Of a stretch of DNA of 64,000 nt, positions 22,591-30,978 are shown piece by piece. The stretch is from CBDCWO01 sp965223405 (lineage in GTDB: Bacteria; Bacteroidota; Bacteroidia; Chitinophagales; Saprospiraceae): assembly GCA_965223405.1 (NCBI GenBank), contig CBDCWO010000006.1, positions 1,302,001-1,366,000 of the forward strand, given 5' to 3'. The stretch's first letter is position 1; every line of letters begins with the position of its first letter. The translations under genes and the position numbers were made by a program. The notes under the pieces were generated by a model, which searched no databases, had not been told where the DNA came from, and saw nothing but the letters and a program-made list of their open reading frames with translations.

Positions 22591-23198
22591 CTGCGAAATA
22601 AGCCAGTCTGCCGAAGGAAGGTTTCGCAGACCAATGGGCAACCATTATCGTAACACCCGGTAATTATTTAATTTCTGAACCACTGCTGCTAGTGCTATGT
22701 CAACGTTTGAATGACGAGTTGGATTAGAGTGAAGTTTATGCGTGGGCAAGGCGGAGGTTCACGAGTTATGCCAGGCATAATGAGTGGTTCTCCAACGCAG
22801 CACAGGCTCAAAATACGCCTAATCCATCCGTCAATTTAAGCTTGACATAGTGCTAGTCCCATCGGGACGAAAGATTGTTGCCAGGGTCGTAAGACCCTGG
22901 ATATGGATCGTTGATTGTTTCGGAGCTCCATAGGAGCGATACAATCCATCAAAGAATTTGGGTAAATATCCCCGATCCACATCAAATATTATTATGAATT
23001 TGGGAAACAAATGGTGTTTCAGATCTACCGCTCCGATGGAGCTCCACTGATAACCTTGTTTCGTTTCCAGGTTCTAACGAACCTGGCTACGCTCTGTCGT
23101 CGCTAACGCGACTTTGGTTTCTTCGCAACTGCGAAATAAATTTCGCAGACCAGTGGGCAACCTTTATCGCTATACCCGGTAATTATTTATTTAATTTC
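22591..23198. repeat. Palindrome-rich intergenic array flanked by direct repeats
   Basis: Between icmF and the metalloprotease gene, 22397-23384 contains no gene. Two direct copies of an element (TTTCGCAGACC, GGGCAACC, ACCCGGTAATTATTTA) lie at 22622-22676 and 23141-23198. Between them are hairpins GTCCC-atc-GGGAC (22856-22868), CCAGGGTC-gtaa-GACCCTGG (22881-22900), GCTCC-ata-GGAGC (22925-22937), GCTCC-gat-GGAGC (23030-23042) and CCAGGTTC-taac-GAACCTGG (23067-23086). The last two repeat the previous two in mirrored order. This resembles REP/BIME-type units. Confidence 0.7.
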
Positions 23199-23384
23199 TA
23201 ATGCACTAGTCTAGGTATTGTACCACTAGTTTCAACACCTGATTGGTCGAATTTTGTGATTCCGTTAAATATTCCGGTTAATTATTTCTTAAGTCGCCTG
23301 TAAGATCCAATGTAAGCAAGTGAAAGAGAGTTTTTTAAGCAGATCAAAAAGCCAATTTACGATTTAGGTTTGAAATCACAGAAA

Positions 23385-23918
23385 ATGATAAAGGGGATTA
23401 GAACATTTATATTGTTTTCGGTAATGCTACCATTGACGGCCTGTCAGGTAGAGAAGGTACAACCGGAAATAACAAATCATTTCCCAAATATAGATACCCG
23501 GCTAACCAGTTATTTTGAGCGTTTTGTGGAAGAAGGAGCTAGCCGGGGAGTTGAAATCGATTGGGCATTGACACCGGTTCATGGGACGATAGGAGCTATT
23601 GATGAGACAAGGGTTCTGGGTCAATGCCAATTCAACTCATTGTATCCAAATCGCATAACCATTGACGAATCTTTCTGGAAAAACGCCTCAAACACTTTTC
23701 GCGAATTTGTAGTCTTTCATGAACTGGGACATTGTGTTTTATTACGGGATCACAAGGAGGATCAGAATTCGGAAGGCATCTGCTTAAGTATCATGAGAAG
23801 TGGAAAAGGAACTTGTCGTGATGCATACAACAGCTTTACCAGAAAGTACTACCTGGATGAATTATTTAGTGAGGATCGACGGTCTTCACGTTATCTGCTT
23901 TCTGAAACAATGCAGTAA
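23385..23918 (+). CDS. Small lipoprotein metalloprotease, metzincin-like
   Basis: From ATG 23385 the protein has 177 residues; a TTG at 23370 opens the same frame but the ATG is more likely. A lipobox (LPLTACQ) marks it as an envelope lipoprotein. The zinc motif FHELGHCVLLRDH has HExxH with a third His one residue further than in HExxHxxGxxH metzincins, and SIMRSG about 15 residues later could be the Met-turn. The last 53 bp overlap the convergent NUDIX gene. Substrate unknown. Confidence 0.75.
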   Translation: MIKGIRTFILFSVMLPLTACQVEKVQPEITNHFPNIDTRLTSYFERFVEEGASRGVEIDWALTPVHGTIGAIDETRVLGQCQFNSLYPNRITIDESFWKNASNTFREFVVFHELGHCVLLRDHKEDQNSEGICLSIMRSGKGTCRDAYNSFTRKYYLDELFSEDRRSSRYLLSETMQ

Positions 23919-24525
23919 ATTCGCTGGTCATCATGGCTGTAGCTCCCCATAAAATTTCTCCAAACAGGTCATAATAAGGCACATTGCTCAAACGATATTT
24001 TCCGGACGCCACCACATCAGTGGTTCCTTTGCGACTGGGATCAAACAGGTAATACATGGGTACATCAATAGTTTTTTCAATTTCGGAAATTTGAAGCCGG
24101 TACTGAGTGGGATGAGTGGTATACCCAATATATGGATGTACGATAAAATTGGAAACAGGGATATACAAGGGAGTGATCTTTCCCAGTTTGGTAATTGTAT
24201 TTGATGCCACGCCAATTTCTTCTTCGGTTTCTCTCAATGCGGTTTGCCATAAATTTCGATCGGAATATTCATACCTTCCACCAGGAAAACTAATTTGACC
24301 TTTGTGTTTGTCCTGCTTGATATGTGACTGCCTTTTCACATAAGTAATATGCGGAATGCCAGCTTGGGAATGAATAAGAATTAGGACAGCGGCTTTGATG
24401 GCATGATCCGGTGCCTGTTGATAGGGTACCCGGTGATGCACGCTCATCACTTTTTGTGCCTTCCATCCGGGCAAATCATGATTCAGATTGGCTTTAATCT
24501 TATTAATGACATTATCCAAATTCAT
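23866..24525 (-). CDS. NUDIX hydrolase, CoA pyrophosphatase-like
   Basis: A 219-residue protein with a complete Nudix box, starting GGRYEYSDRNLWQTALRET and ending EEEIGV (pattern Gx5Ex7REUxEExGU). The SFPGG just before it and the N-terminal region (AAVLILIHSQAGIPHITYVKR) are typical of YeaB/CoAse enzymes, which cleave CoA or related nucleoside diphosphate derivatives. Substrate is inferred from family resemblance. Its 3' end overlaps the metalloprotease gene by 53 bp on the other strand. Confidence 0.85.
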   Translation of the reverse strand: MNLDNVINKIKANLNHDLPGWKAQKVMSVHHRVPYQQAPDHAIKAAVLILIHSQAGIPHITYVKRQSHIKQDKHKGQISFPGGRYEYSDRNLWQTALRETEEEIGVASNTITKLGKITPLYIPVSNFIVHPYIGYTTHPTQYRLQISEIEKTIDVPMYYLFDPSRKGTTDVVASGKYRLSNVPYYDLFGEILWGATAMMTSEFTALFQKADNVKTVDPH

Positions 24526-24613
24526 ATCAAAAGTAAAACAGCATAAACTTATGAAATGTTGCCAGCCGGTGTTAGAGATATTCCGAATCAGGAATTAGTT
24601 TATAACTTGATAG

Positions 24614-25393
24614 TCACTCCCCGTTATTGGAAAACTGCAGGTAGTTTTCCAAAGCCATGTGCATACTCGGCACACCAGGAGCAGGAGCTTTAATATTAAT
24701 AGCTAGCCCACGATCCAATACCGCTTTGGAGGTGCTTTTCCCATATACCGCAATTCTGGTTTCGTTTTGTTTAAAGTCCGGAAAATTTTCATACAAAGAC
24801 TTTATCCCCAACGGGCTGAAGAATACCAGAACATCGTAAGTGATATCTGCAAGATCGGAAAGATCACTCGCTACCGTACGATACATCATAGACTCAGTGA
24901 AGTTTACCTCATTGGCTTTAAGATATTCAACGATGGGTTTTGCTCCCAGATTAGAACAAGGCAAAATGAATTTGTTGCTTTCTTTAAACTTATTTATGGA
25001 CGGAGCTAAATCCTGAATCGTTTTACCTCCGATAAATACCTTGCGTTTGCGATACACAATAAATTTCTGCAAATAATTGGCAATAGCCTCCGACAGACAG
25101 AAATAACGTGTTTCAGCGGAAATTTTTACCCGGGTATCTTCACACAGCCTGAAAAAATTTTCAATGGAATTTTTACTGGTGAAAATCACACACTGAAAGC
25201 CATCCAACCGGATTCTCTGCTTTCGGAATTCCTTTTCAGGTAAAGATTCAACATGAATAAAGGGTCTAAAATCAATTTTTAAGTTCCATTTTTTGGCCAA
25301 ACTGTCATAAGGAGACTTGTTTGATGGTGGAGGCTGTGAAATTAAAATGGTGTCTACTTTCTTGTAAGTTTGAGTCATTGTTTTTACAGACAT
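24614..25393 (-). CDS. hemD: Uroporphyrinogen-III synthase
   Basis: A 259-residue cytosolic enzyme that cyclises hydroxymethylbilane to uroporphyrinogen III in haem synthesis. The family has low identity, but the pattern fits: TILISQPPP at the start, CVIFTSKNSIENFF mid N-domain, DVLVFFSPLGIKSL and RIAVYGKSTSKAVLDRG in the C-domain. The upstream DUF4271 gene, the usual Bacteroidota neighbour, supports the call. An ATG a few codons in (MTQTYKKVD) is an alternative start. Confidence 0.88.
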   Translation of the reverse strand: MSVKTMTQTYKKVDTILISQPPPSNKSPYDSLAKKWNLKIDFRPFIHVESLPEKEFRKQRIRLDGFQCVIFTSKNSIENFFRLCEDTRVKISAETRYFCLSEAIANYLQKFIVYRKRKVFIGGKTIQDLAPSINKFKESNKFILPCSNLGAKPIVEYLKANEVNFTESMMYRTVASDLSDLADITYDVLVFFSPLGIKSLYENFPDFKQNETRIAVYGKSTSKAVLDRGLAINIKAPAPGVPSMHMALENYLQFSNNGE

Positions 25394-25506
25394 ACTTGAT
25401 AATTGATTTCAATTTTTCAGTTGTTTAATCACAAAATGCCATTATTACCACAATTTACTCCCTCTACTTTCCACTATAACAACAATTCGTCATCAAACAA
25501 CTCGAT

Positions 25507-26673
25507 CTACAAGAATTGCGTCGAAAAATATTTGTACGCTAAAATTACAGGTATAATTTCGACGGTGCAAAGGTAAAGAAAAAAATGAAATTTACTATTA
25601 CCCAACAACCGGACTCCTATTAATAATCCGCGAAATTGTCGCACAAAATAGACTAAAATAAAAGTCCCAATTCCGATTAATGAAACAGTACTTATGATAT
25701 CTCCGGGGCCAAATAAAAGAACCCAGTTTAGACAAAACAATACCAATCCCAAAAAAATATTGAATTGCATGATGGTAAAGCTATATTGACTGGATTCTTT
25801 ATGAACCGGAAACAAAGCTCCCAAAGAATAAAGCACAAAATGTTTAATCATATAAATTGCTAAAATCCCAAGTAAAAAGAGAATCCAGGGTATTGCTACA
25901 TCTGGCAACCAGATTCTTTTCAAAAGACTCGCAAATATGGCTCCTTGCACAAAATAATTGGCATACAGCAGGTAATAGAGAAACGGTGCGATTCCTTTTG
26001 AGTACTCCCGGTAAGAAACTCGAAAATAGTTCTCACTGATGAGGGATTGACATAATTCAGGGATAAAAGAACGATTAACATTTACAATGAAAGTGATTAA
26101 AATTAACCATCCAAATAATATCCAAAAGAAATAATTCGAAATAATTTTTTTAAAAGCGGTTTCAACTTGTTGCTCACTGTTACCGGCAATCGGGGGTTTG
26201 GGCGGAGGTTTTGATTCGGTGGCACTCTGGATTCCGGAATCTGGCACCACCTTCGACCCCATATTCTCAATATTAAAGGGATTGCTGCTGTTATTAATAT
26301 CTTTTACAACATCCTCTGGATCAGCCTGAATAGTATCCAATATTGGGTTTTCGGTCTTAATTCCGGTTATTTCAGCTGTTTTGATAAAATTATTTTCTAA
26401 AGTACCGGTCGGATGATTTTTGCCATGAGACCGATTTACATCAAATGGGTTGTTCCGATTGGATTTCGAGTTTATAGTATTGGCAGGAGGTTTAGGTACC
26501 GCTTTGGCTGCCGGTTTTATCGTTTTGGAGATTAGTACTACAGAATCATTTTTACTACTGTCTTTTGCATTACGGTACACATCAAAGGGGTTGGTCTTTT
26601 GTGCATACAGGCAGGTATTACAAAAGAAAACAAGGATAGCTATCCACCGTAAATGTCTCAGAGGTCGGCCCAT
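25507..26673 (-). CDS. DUF4271 integral membrane protein with NPFDV repeats
   Basis: From ATG 26673 (MGRPLRHLRW) the protein has 388 residues; a TTG 12 bp upstream opens the same frame. A signal peptide ending near CLYAQ is followed by a disordered, basic and proline-rich region of about 150 residues with three copies of a short motif (NPFDVYRN, NPFDVNRS, NPFNIENM). About seven hydrophobic segments then form the DUF4271 domain. It is next to hemD, as in many Bacteroidota. Function unknown. Confidence 0.8.
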   Translation of the reverse strand: MGRPLRHLRWIAILVFFCNTCLYAQKTNPFDVYRNAKDSSKNDSVVLISKTIKPAAKAVPKPPANTINSKSNRNNPFDVNRSHGKNHPTGTLENNFIKTAEITGIKTENPILDTIQADPEDVVKDINNSSNPFNIENMGSKVVPDSGIQSATESKPPPKPPIAGNSEQQVETAFKKIISNYFFWILFGWLILITFIVNVNRSFIPELCQSLISENYFRVSYREYSKGIAPFLYYLLYANYFVQGAIFASLLKRIWLPDVAIPWILFLLGILAIYMIKHFVLYSLGALFPVHKESSQYSFTIMQFNIFLGLVLFCLNWVLLFGPGDIISTVSLIGIGTFILVYFVRQFRGLLIGVRLLGNSKFHFFLYLCTVEIIPVILAYKYFSTQFL

Positions 26674-26907
26674 TAGAAAGCACAAAATTACTTATTGTTT
26701 TTAGAACCTTCAAATAATTAACTTATGAGGATTGTTGTAATGGATTATTCTTCGAAAACCAGAATAGATTTTAACTTGAATTCGAGACCTCTCCATACCT
26801 ATAAGCTCAAAAAGATTGTTAATACGTTGTTAATCAATAACTTTACCTGTCAGAAAGCAATTACTTTTGGTACAAATTGGAGTATGAAGGCACTCTATTA
26901 AAAGTGT

Positions 26908-28170
26908 ATGAAGAAAAAAAATGTCATTTGGGTCGTGCTGTTTGGAGCCGTAGTCGTACTCGGAATGATTGCTCTGCAGTTGTATTGGGTAATTAATGAA
27001 TGGAATAGTGAAAGTCGTAAAACCCAACAAACCATCTATGTTGCTCTTTACAACGTGGCCAACGAGATCGCAAAAATTGACAACTTTTCACTTTCTACGC
27101 AGGATTTAATTCACCCGGTAACTAGCAATTATTTTGTCGTAAACATCAACAATACCATAGATTCGGAAGTCCTGGAAAGTGTCATGCTCGACCAGCTCCG
27201 AAAGTTAAATCTGAATTTGGACTTTGAATATGGAATTTATGATTGTACCAATGATGAAATGGTTTACGGCGACTATTGCGCCTTGAGTGATAAACAACCG
27301 AAAGCAAGACTTGGCAACTTGCAGAAACTGGAAGATCTGACCTATTATTTTGGAATACGTTTTCCAGGTCTGAAGGGAAATATTTTGGATAATATGATTC
27401 CATCCATTTTGTATTCAGTTGTTACTTTATTGGCTTTGATCTTTTTTGTTCTTACTGTAATAATAATTTTGAGACAGAAAAGATTCAGCGACCTGCAGAC
27501 CGATTTTATCAATAATTTAACCCATGAATTTAAGACTCCCATTTCTTCGATTAAGCTTGCTTCCGATTTCCTGGCTCAGGATCAACGTATACAAGATGAA
27601 AACCGTCTGTCCAGGTACACCAAAATCATCCAACAACAAAATGAGAAATTAAGCCAGAATATTGATAAAATATTGAGCCTGGCAAAAATGGAAAAAGGAG
27701 ACCTGGTACTCAATCTGGAACCCATCAATCTTAATCTGGCGGTCCGAGAAATAGCCGATGAGTTTAGCTTGCAAATTGAAAATAAAAATGGAAATCTTAC
27801 CTTGGATATTCCGGACCAAGAGATACCGATCCAGGCAGATAAGTCCCATCTGAATCACATGCTGAATAATCTGATGGATAATGCGATTAAATATTCGAAT
27901 GGAGAAATCCACATTGCTTTGAAAGTGGTTAGCGATAATAAGGCAACCCATGTAGTCGTATCCGATCAGGGAATCGGCATGGATGAGGAAGTACAAAATA
28001 AACTATTTCATAAGTTTTACCGGGCACCGACCGGAAATGTGCACAATGTGAAAGGTTTTGGTTTAGGATTATTTTATGTTAAAAAGATATGTGATGCCCA
28101 TGGATGGGATATCAAGATTAATAGCAAACCCAATCAGGGTACCGAAATCGATGTGGTAATAAAACAATGA
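26908..28170 (+). CDS. Sensor histidine kinase
   Basis: A 420-residue inner-membrane kinase. One helix near residues 7-29, a periplasmic sensor part to about 160 with two cysteines (YDCTND, YGDYCAL) and a second helix precede the HisKA domain (NNLTHEFKTPISSIK, phospho-His about residue 206). The ATPase domain has N-box LMDNAIKYSN, G1 DQGIGMD and G2 GFGLGLFYV. There is no obvious HAMP domain. It pairs with the response regulator 95 bp downstream; the pair resembles the Bacteroides RprX/RprY type. Confidence 0.92.
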   Translation: MKKKNVIWVVLFGAVVVLGMIALQLYWVINEWNSESRKTQQTIYVALYNVANEIAKIDNFSLSTQDLIHPVTSNYFVVNINNTIDSEVLESVMLDQLRKLNLNLDFEYGIYDCTNDEMVYGDYCALSDKQPKARLGNLQKLEDLTYYFGIRFPGLKGNILDNMIPSILYSVVTLLALIFFVLTVIIILRQKRFSDLQTDFINNLTHEFKTPISSIKLASDFLAQDQRIQDENRLSRYTKIIQQQNEKLSQNIDKILSLAKMEKGDLVLNLEPINLNLAVREIADEFSLQIENKNGNLTLDIPDQEIPIQADKSHLNHMLNNLMDNAIKYSNGEIHIALKVVSDNKATHVVVSDQGIGMDEEVQNKLFHKFYRAPTGNVHNVKGFGLGLFYVKKICDAHGWDIKINSKPNQGTEIDVVIKQ

Positions 28171-28265
28171 TTACATTACCTAGGACGGAGATCCGGATAT
28201 GAGTGGTATTAAACTTTGAGATTGGCCTAAATGACTTGAATGATTAGTATTACGAAACGAAAACA

Positions 28266-28952
28266 ATGAAAGGAAAAATATTATATGTAGAGGACGATGA
28301 TACATTGAGTATGATTACTCAGGAAAACCTTGAATTAAATGGCTACCAAGTATGGTTAGCTAAAGATGGGAAAACGGCAAGTCAGTTGTTATTCAGCCAT
28401 CCATATGACATTTATATCCTCGATGTGATGCTCCCCGGAATGGATGGGTACTCGCTGGCAGAAATGATCCGCAAGCGGGATATTCAGACTCCCATTTTGT
28501 TTTTGTCGGCCAAGTCACTGAAAGAAGACCGGATCCAGGGCTTAAAAACCGGTGCCGATGACTACATCACCAAACCATTTAGCATGGAAGAACTTCTGTT
28601 AAAAATCAAGATCTTCCTTAAACGTAGTCAAGTCAACGACAATACCCATCCTACCAAGCTTGGCATTGGAAGTTATGACTTCGATTATCAGAATTTATCT
28701 TTGGGTAATCAAGGCAAAGAAATCATTGTTACCCAGCGGGAAGCCGATTTGATCTTGTATTTTGCCCAGCGTAAAAACCAAGTTATCAAGCGCTCTGAAA
28801 TTTTAGAAAAAATATGGGGAGAAGATGACTATTTTATGGGTAGGAGCCTGGATGTATTTATCTCGCGGCTCAGAAAGTATTTTAAAGAGGACACTCGCAT
28901 CAAACTGGAAAATATCCATGGAGTCGGTTTTAAGTTAAAATGTCCGGAATAA
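28266..28952 (+). CDS. OmpR/PhoB-family response regulator
   Basis: A 228-residue DNA-binding regulator. The receiver domain has the acidic pair VEDDD, phospho-Asp near residue 53 (ILDVMLPGMDG) and conserved Lys in TKPFS. The C-terminal winged helix has READLILYFAQRKNQ and LDVFISRLRKYF. It is the partner of the kinase just upstream. Targets are not evident; about 215 bp without a gene follow. Confidence 0.93.
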   Translation: MKGKILYVEDDDTLSMITQENLELNGYQVWLAKDGKTASQLLFSHPYDIYILDVMLPGMDGYSLAEMIRKRDIQTPILFLSAKSLKEDRIQGLKTGADDYITKPFSMEELLLKIKIFLKRSQVNDNTHPTKLGIGSYDFDYQNLSLGNQGKEIIVTQREADLILYFAQRKNQVIKRSEILEKIWGEDDYFMGRSLDVFISRLRKYFKEDTRIKLENIHGVGFKLKCPE

Positions 28953-29151
28953 TGGTGATCAAACTTGCGATCCGTTCTTGATTATTTTCATTCGCTGACC
29001 TATTTCCCGATTGGGAATTGTGATCGCCATGGAGCCTTGTTGAACTTACTGATGAAAAGTTCAATGAGCATCTATTAGATTAGATTACAAAGTAGGTAAA
29101 GGTAAATGATAAGCGGAGTATCGACGAAGGAGATATTCTGTCTTATCTAGT

Positions 29152-29161
29152 GTTAGTGGTC
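29152..29161 (-). repeat. attC-like R'' arm after the first serine hydrolase
   Basis: On the minus strand GACCACTAAC begins 9 bp after the stop codon. It matches 8 of 10 bases of GCCCGCTAAC, the complement of the sequence that opens the same unit at 30806-30815. No clear second arm is seen, so the site may be truncated at the array edge. Confidence 0.4.
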
Positions 29162-29169
29162 GTTGCACA

Positions 29170-30618
29170 TTAATCATATTCAGGGTAATCGAAATAAACA
29201 ATTCTCTGGTTCTTGTCTAGAAGTAAGACGGTATAAATAGTTGTATCTGCATCTAATTTATAATACCTCATTTTTTCAATTCCGATCCCGAACACTTTTA
29301 TTTCATCCGTATTAAAATTTTCCTCTCCCAAAAATTCAATTGACTTTATCCCTCTAAATGATTCCTTAATGGGGTTTGAAAAATAATTAATAGTTGCCAT
29401 CTCGGTCACCATTTCTTCATCTATATTATTATTATAATAATCTTTAAAGAACTGAAGATGCTGTTTGGTTAAATAGCTGGCATTATCACTAATTGTTGGT
29501 CTTCTTGATATTTTGGTAAAAGCTGGGTTATAAACTGCTGCTAGTTCTTGAGTAAAGTCAAAACTGGATCCTCCAAAAAGGTTTGTAAGAAGAATGATAA
29601 CTAATTCATCTCGGTGAAAAATAAAGACTTGACTACTAAATCCTGTTCGAAAAATTCCGCTATGTTCTGATATCATTAGCCCTCGCATAGGCCAGTTCAT
29701 CCAACCGGCTCCATATGGAGTTAAGTCTCCATTATCAAGGTTGGCCGGGCCAAACATCTTTTTTGTTGATTTTTCGTTTAACAATTTTCCATTTATCAAT
29801 GCGTTATAGAATTTCAACAAATCTCGGGTAGAAGTTCGAATTCCCACATCAGCTCTTCCATAAGATATTGGGGAAACCAATAGTCCATTTCCCAAACCAG
29901 AGAATCTCGTTTTCATTTGTGTAGAGTCGTGAACAATGTAACCAGAAACTCTATTTTCAATAATCTTATATGGATCATCCACAAAAGTTTGATGTAGGTC
30001 CAAAGGATCGAAAATCTCATCCTTTAAAAAATTGGCGTAATCCTTTCCAGTTATTCTCTTAATAACAACTCCAAGAACAAATGGTCCACAAGAATAGCTT
30101 TTATTTGTACCAGGTGAATATTTTAGTTCTTGTTTGAAAAGTGCTTGTAAAAATTCATTATCGTTTTGGTTACGAATAAAGAACTCAATGGATTCTTCCC
30201 AGCTAAATAATTCCCAATCATCAGGCAATCCTGATGCATGGGTAAGAAGGTGTTCTAAGGTGATTTTATTCCATGATTCTGGGGCCTCGGGGATAAAATT
30301 AAGTATTGGGTCATCCAAGCTAAGCTGACCTTTTTCTTCTAGAAGTAGAATTGCCGCTGCTGTAAAAGTTTTACTCATTGAAGCTATGGCAAAGACAGAG
30401 TTTTTTGTTATTGGAGAATTCAATTCAATATTCGCTTTCCCATAATAACCTTCTTCAATAATTTCGCCTTTTTTTGCAACAATAAAGGCAAGGCCCGGAA
30501 TATTAAATTCGGCAATTCTATTCTTTACTAATTTGTGAACTTCACTCTGAGACATTACCGTGAATGACAATGTTATTCCCAAGAGAAGTAGAAAATATTT
30601 ATAATTAAAATGCTTCAT
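29170..30618 (-). CDS. Serine hydrolase (class C beta-lactamase fold)
   Basis: A 482-residue exported protein (signal peptide MKHFNYKYFLLLLGITLSFTVMS). It has the nucleophile motif SMSK (residues 80-83) and HSG (in SEHSGIFRTG), the KTG-equivalent. The second motif, normally YxN, reads YSCGPFVLG, so the Asn is replaced by Cys. A C-terminal domain of about 120 residues follows. It may be a D-aminopeptidase or esterase; true beta-lactamase activity is not implied. It is a divergent paralogue of the serine hydrolase gene at 50.9-52.7 kb. Confidence 0.85.
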   Translation of the reverse strand: MKHFNYKYFLLLLGITLSFTVMSQSEVHKLVKNRIAEFNIPGLAFIVAKKGEIIEEGYYGKANIELNSPITKNSVFAIASMSKTFTAAAILLLEEKGQLSLDDPILNFIPEAPESWNKITLEHLLTHASGLPDDWELFSWEESIEFFIRNQNDNEFLQALFKQELKYSPGTNKSYSCGPFVLGVVIKRITGKDYANFLKDEIFDPLDLHQTFVDDPYKIIENRVSGYIVHDSTQMKTRFSGLGNGLLVSPISYGRADVGIRTSTRDLLKFYNALINGKLLNEKSTKKMFGPANLDNGDLTPYGAGWMNWPMRGLMISEHSGIFRTGFSSQVFIFHRDELVIILLTNLFGGSSFDFTQELAAVYNPAFTKISRRPTISDNASYLTKQHLQFFKDYYNNNIDEEMVTEMATINYFSNPIKESFRGIKSIEFLGEENFNTDEIKVFGIGIEKMRYYKLDADTTIYTVLLLDKNQRIVYFDYPEYD

Positions 30619-30805
30619 TTATCTAATTCTAATTCTGACTAACGTTCGCTAACTAACTGATTATCAAAACCATTTTCTTTATTCAAATTTACCAAATTAC
30701 TCTGAAGTCATTATGTTATTCGAACTTTAGAATTGGAAATTATTTAGCTAGGGAGAAATTGACAGCTTCGATTATCTCAATTTCGGTTTGTCTTATATGT
30801 TAAAT

Positions 30806-30876
30806 GCCCGCTAACATCTTACTATCAGGAACTTCCCATAAAAGTTCCTGATATACGCTTTTGTCTATGGGTTATT
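30806..30876 (-). repeat. attC-like palindromic site (copy C)
   Basis: TATCAGGAACTT (30823-30834) is perfectly complementary to 30842-30853 with a 7-nt loop. On the minus strand the hairpin is followed by AAGATG-TTAGCGGGC (30820-30806), a GTT core preceding the serine hydrolase gene, and is preceded by a TAAC-containing segment near 30871. The rest of 30619-30978 shows no gene. The site shares about 70 bp with the copies at 39.5, 48.7 and 52.9 kb. Confidence 0.55.
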
Positions 30877-30978
30877 TTCTGTTACTAATTTCAAAAAATC
30901 CAAAAGGCATAATACGGCTGGCACCTCCTACTTCTGGTTTAACCTACCAAAAACCTTGTCTTGTTATTACGATGGATT

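Noticed and set aside
22397..22600. A B12 riboswitch upstream of icmF
   Set aside because: No B12-box-like conserved core could be found upstream of the start.
22591..23198. CRISPR array
   Set aside because: Repeats are few, unequally spaced and palindromic, and no cas genes are present; no CRISPR seen anywhere in the window.
25568..25575. Internal hemD promoter (TACCTTTG on the minus strand)
   Set aside because: The -7 match is exact, but it lies in the DUF4271 coding region and lacks a -33 TTTG; such 8-mers occur by chance.
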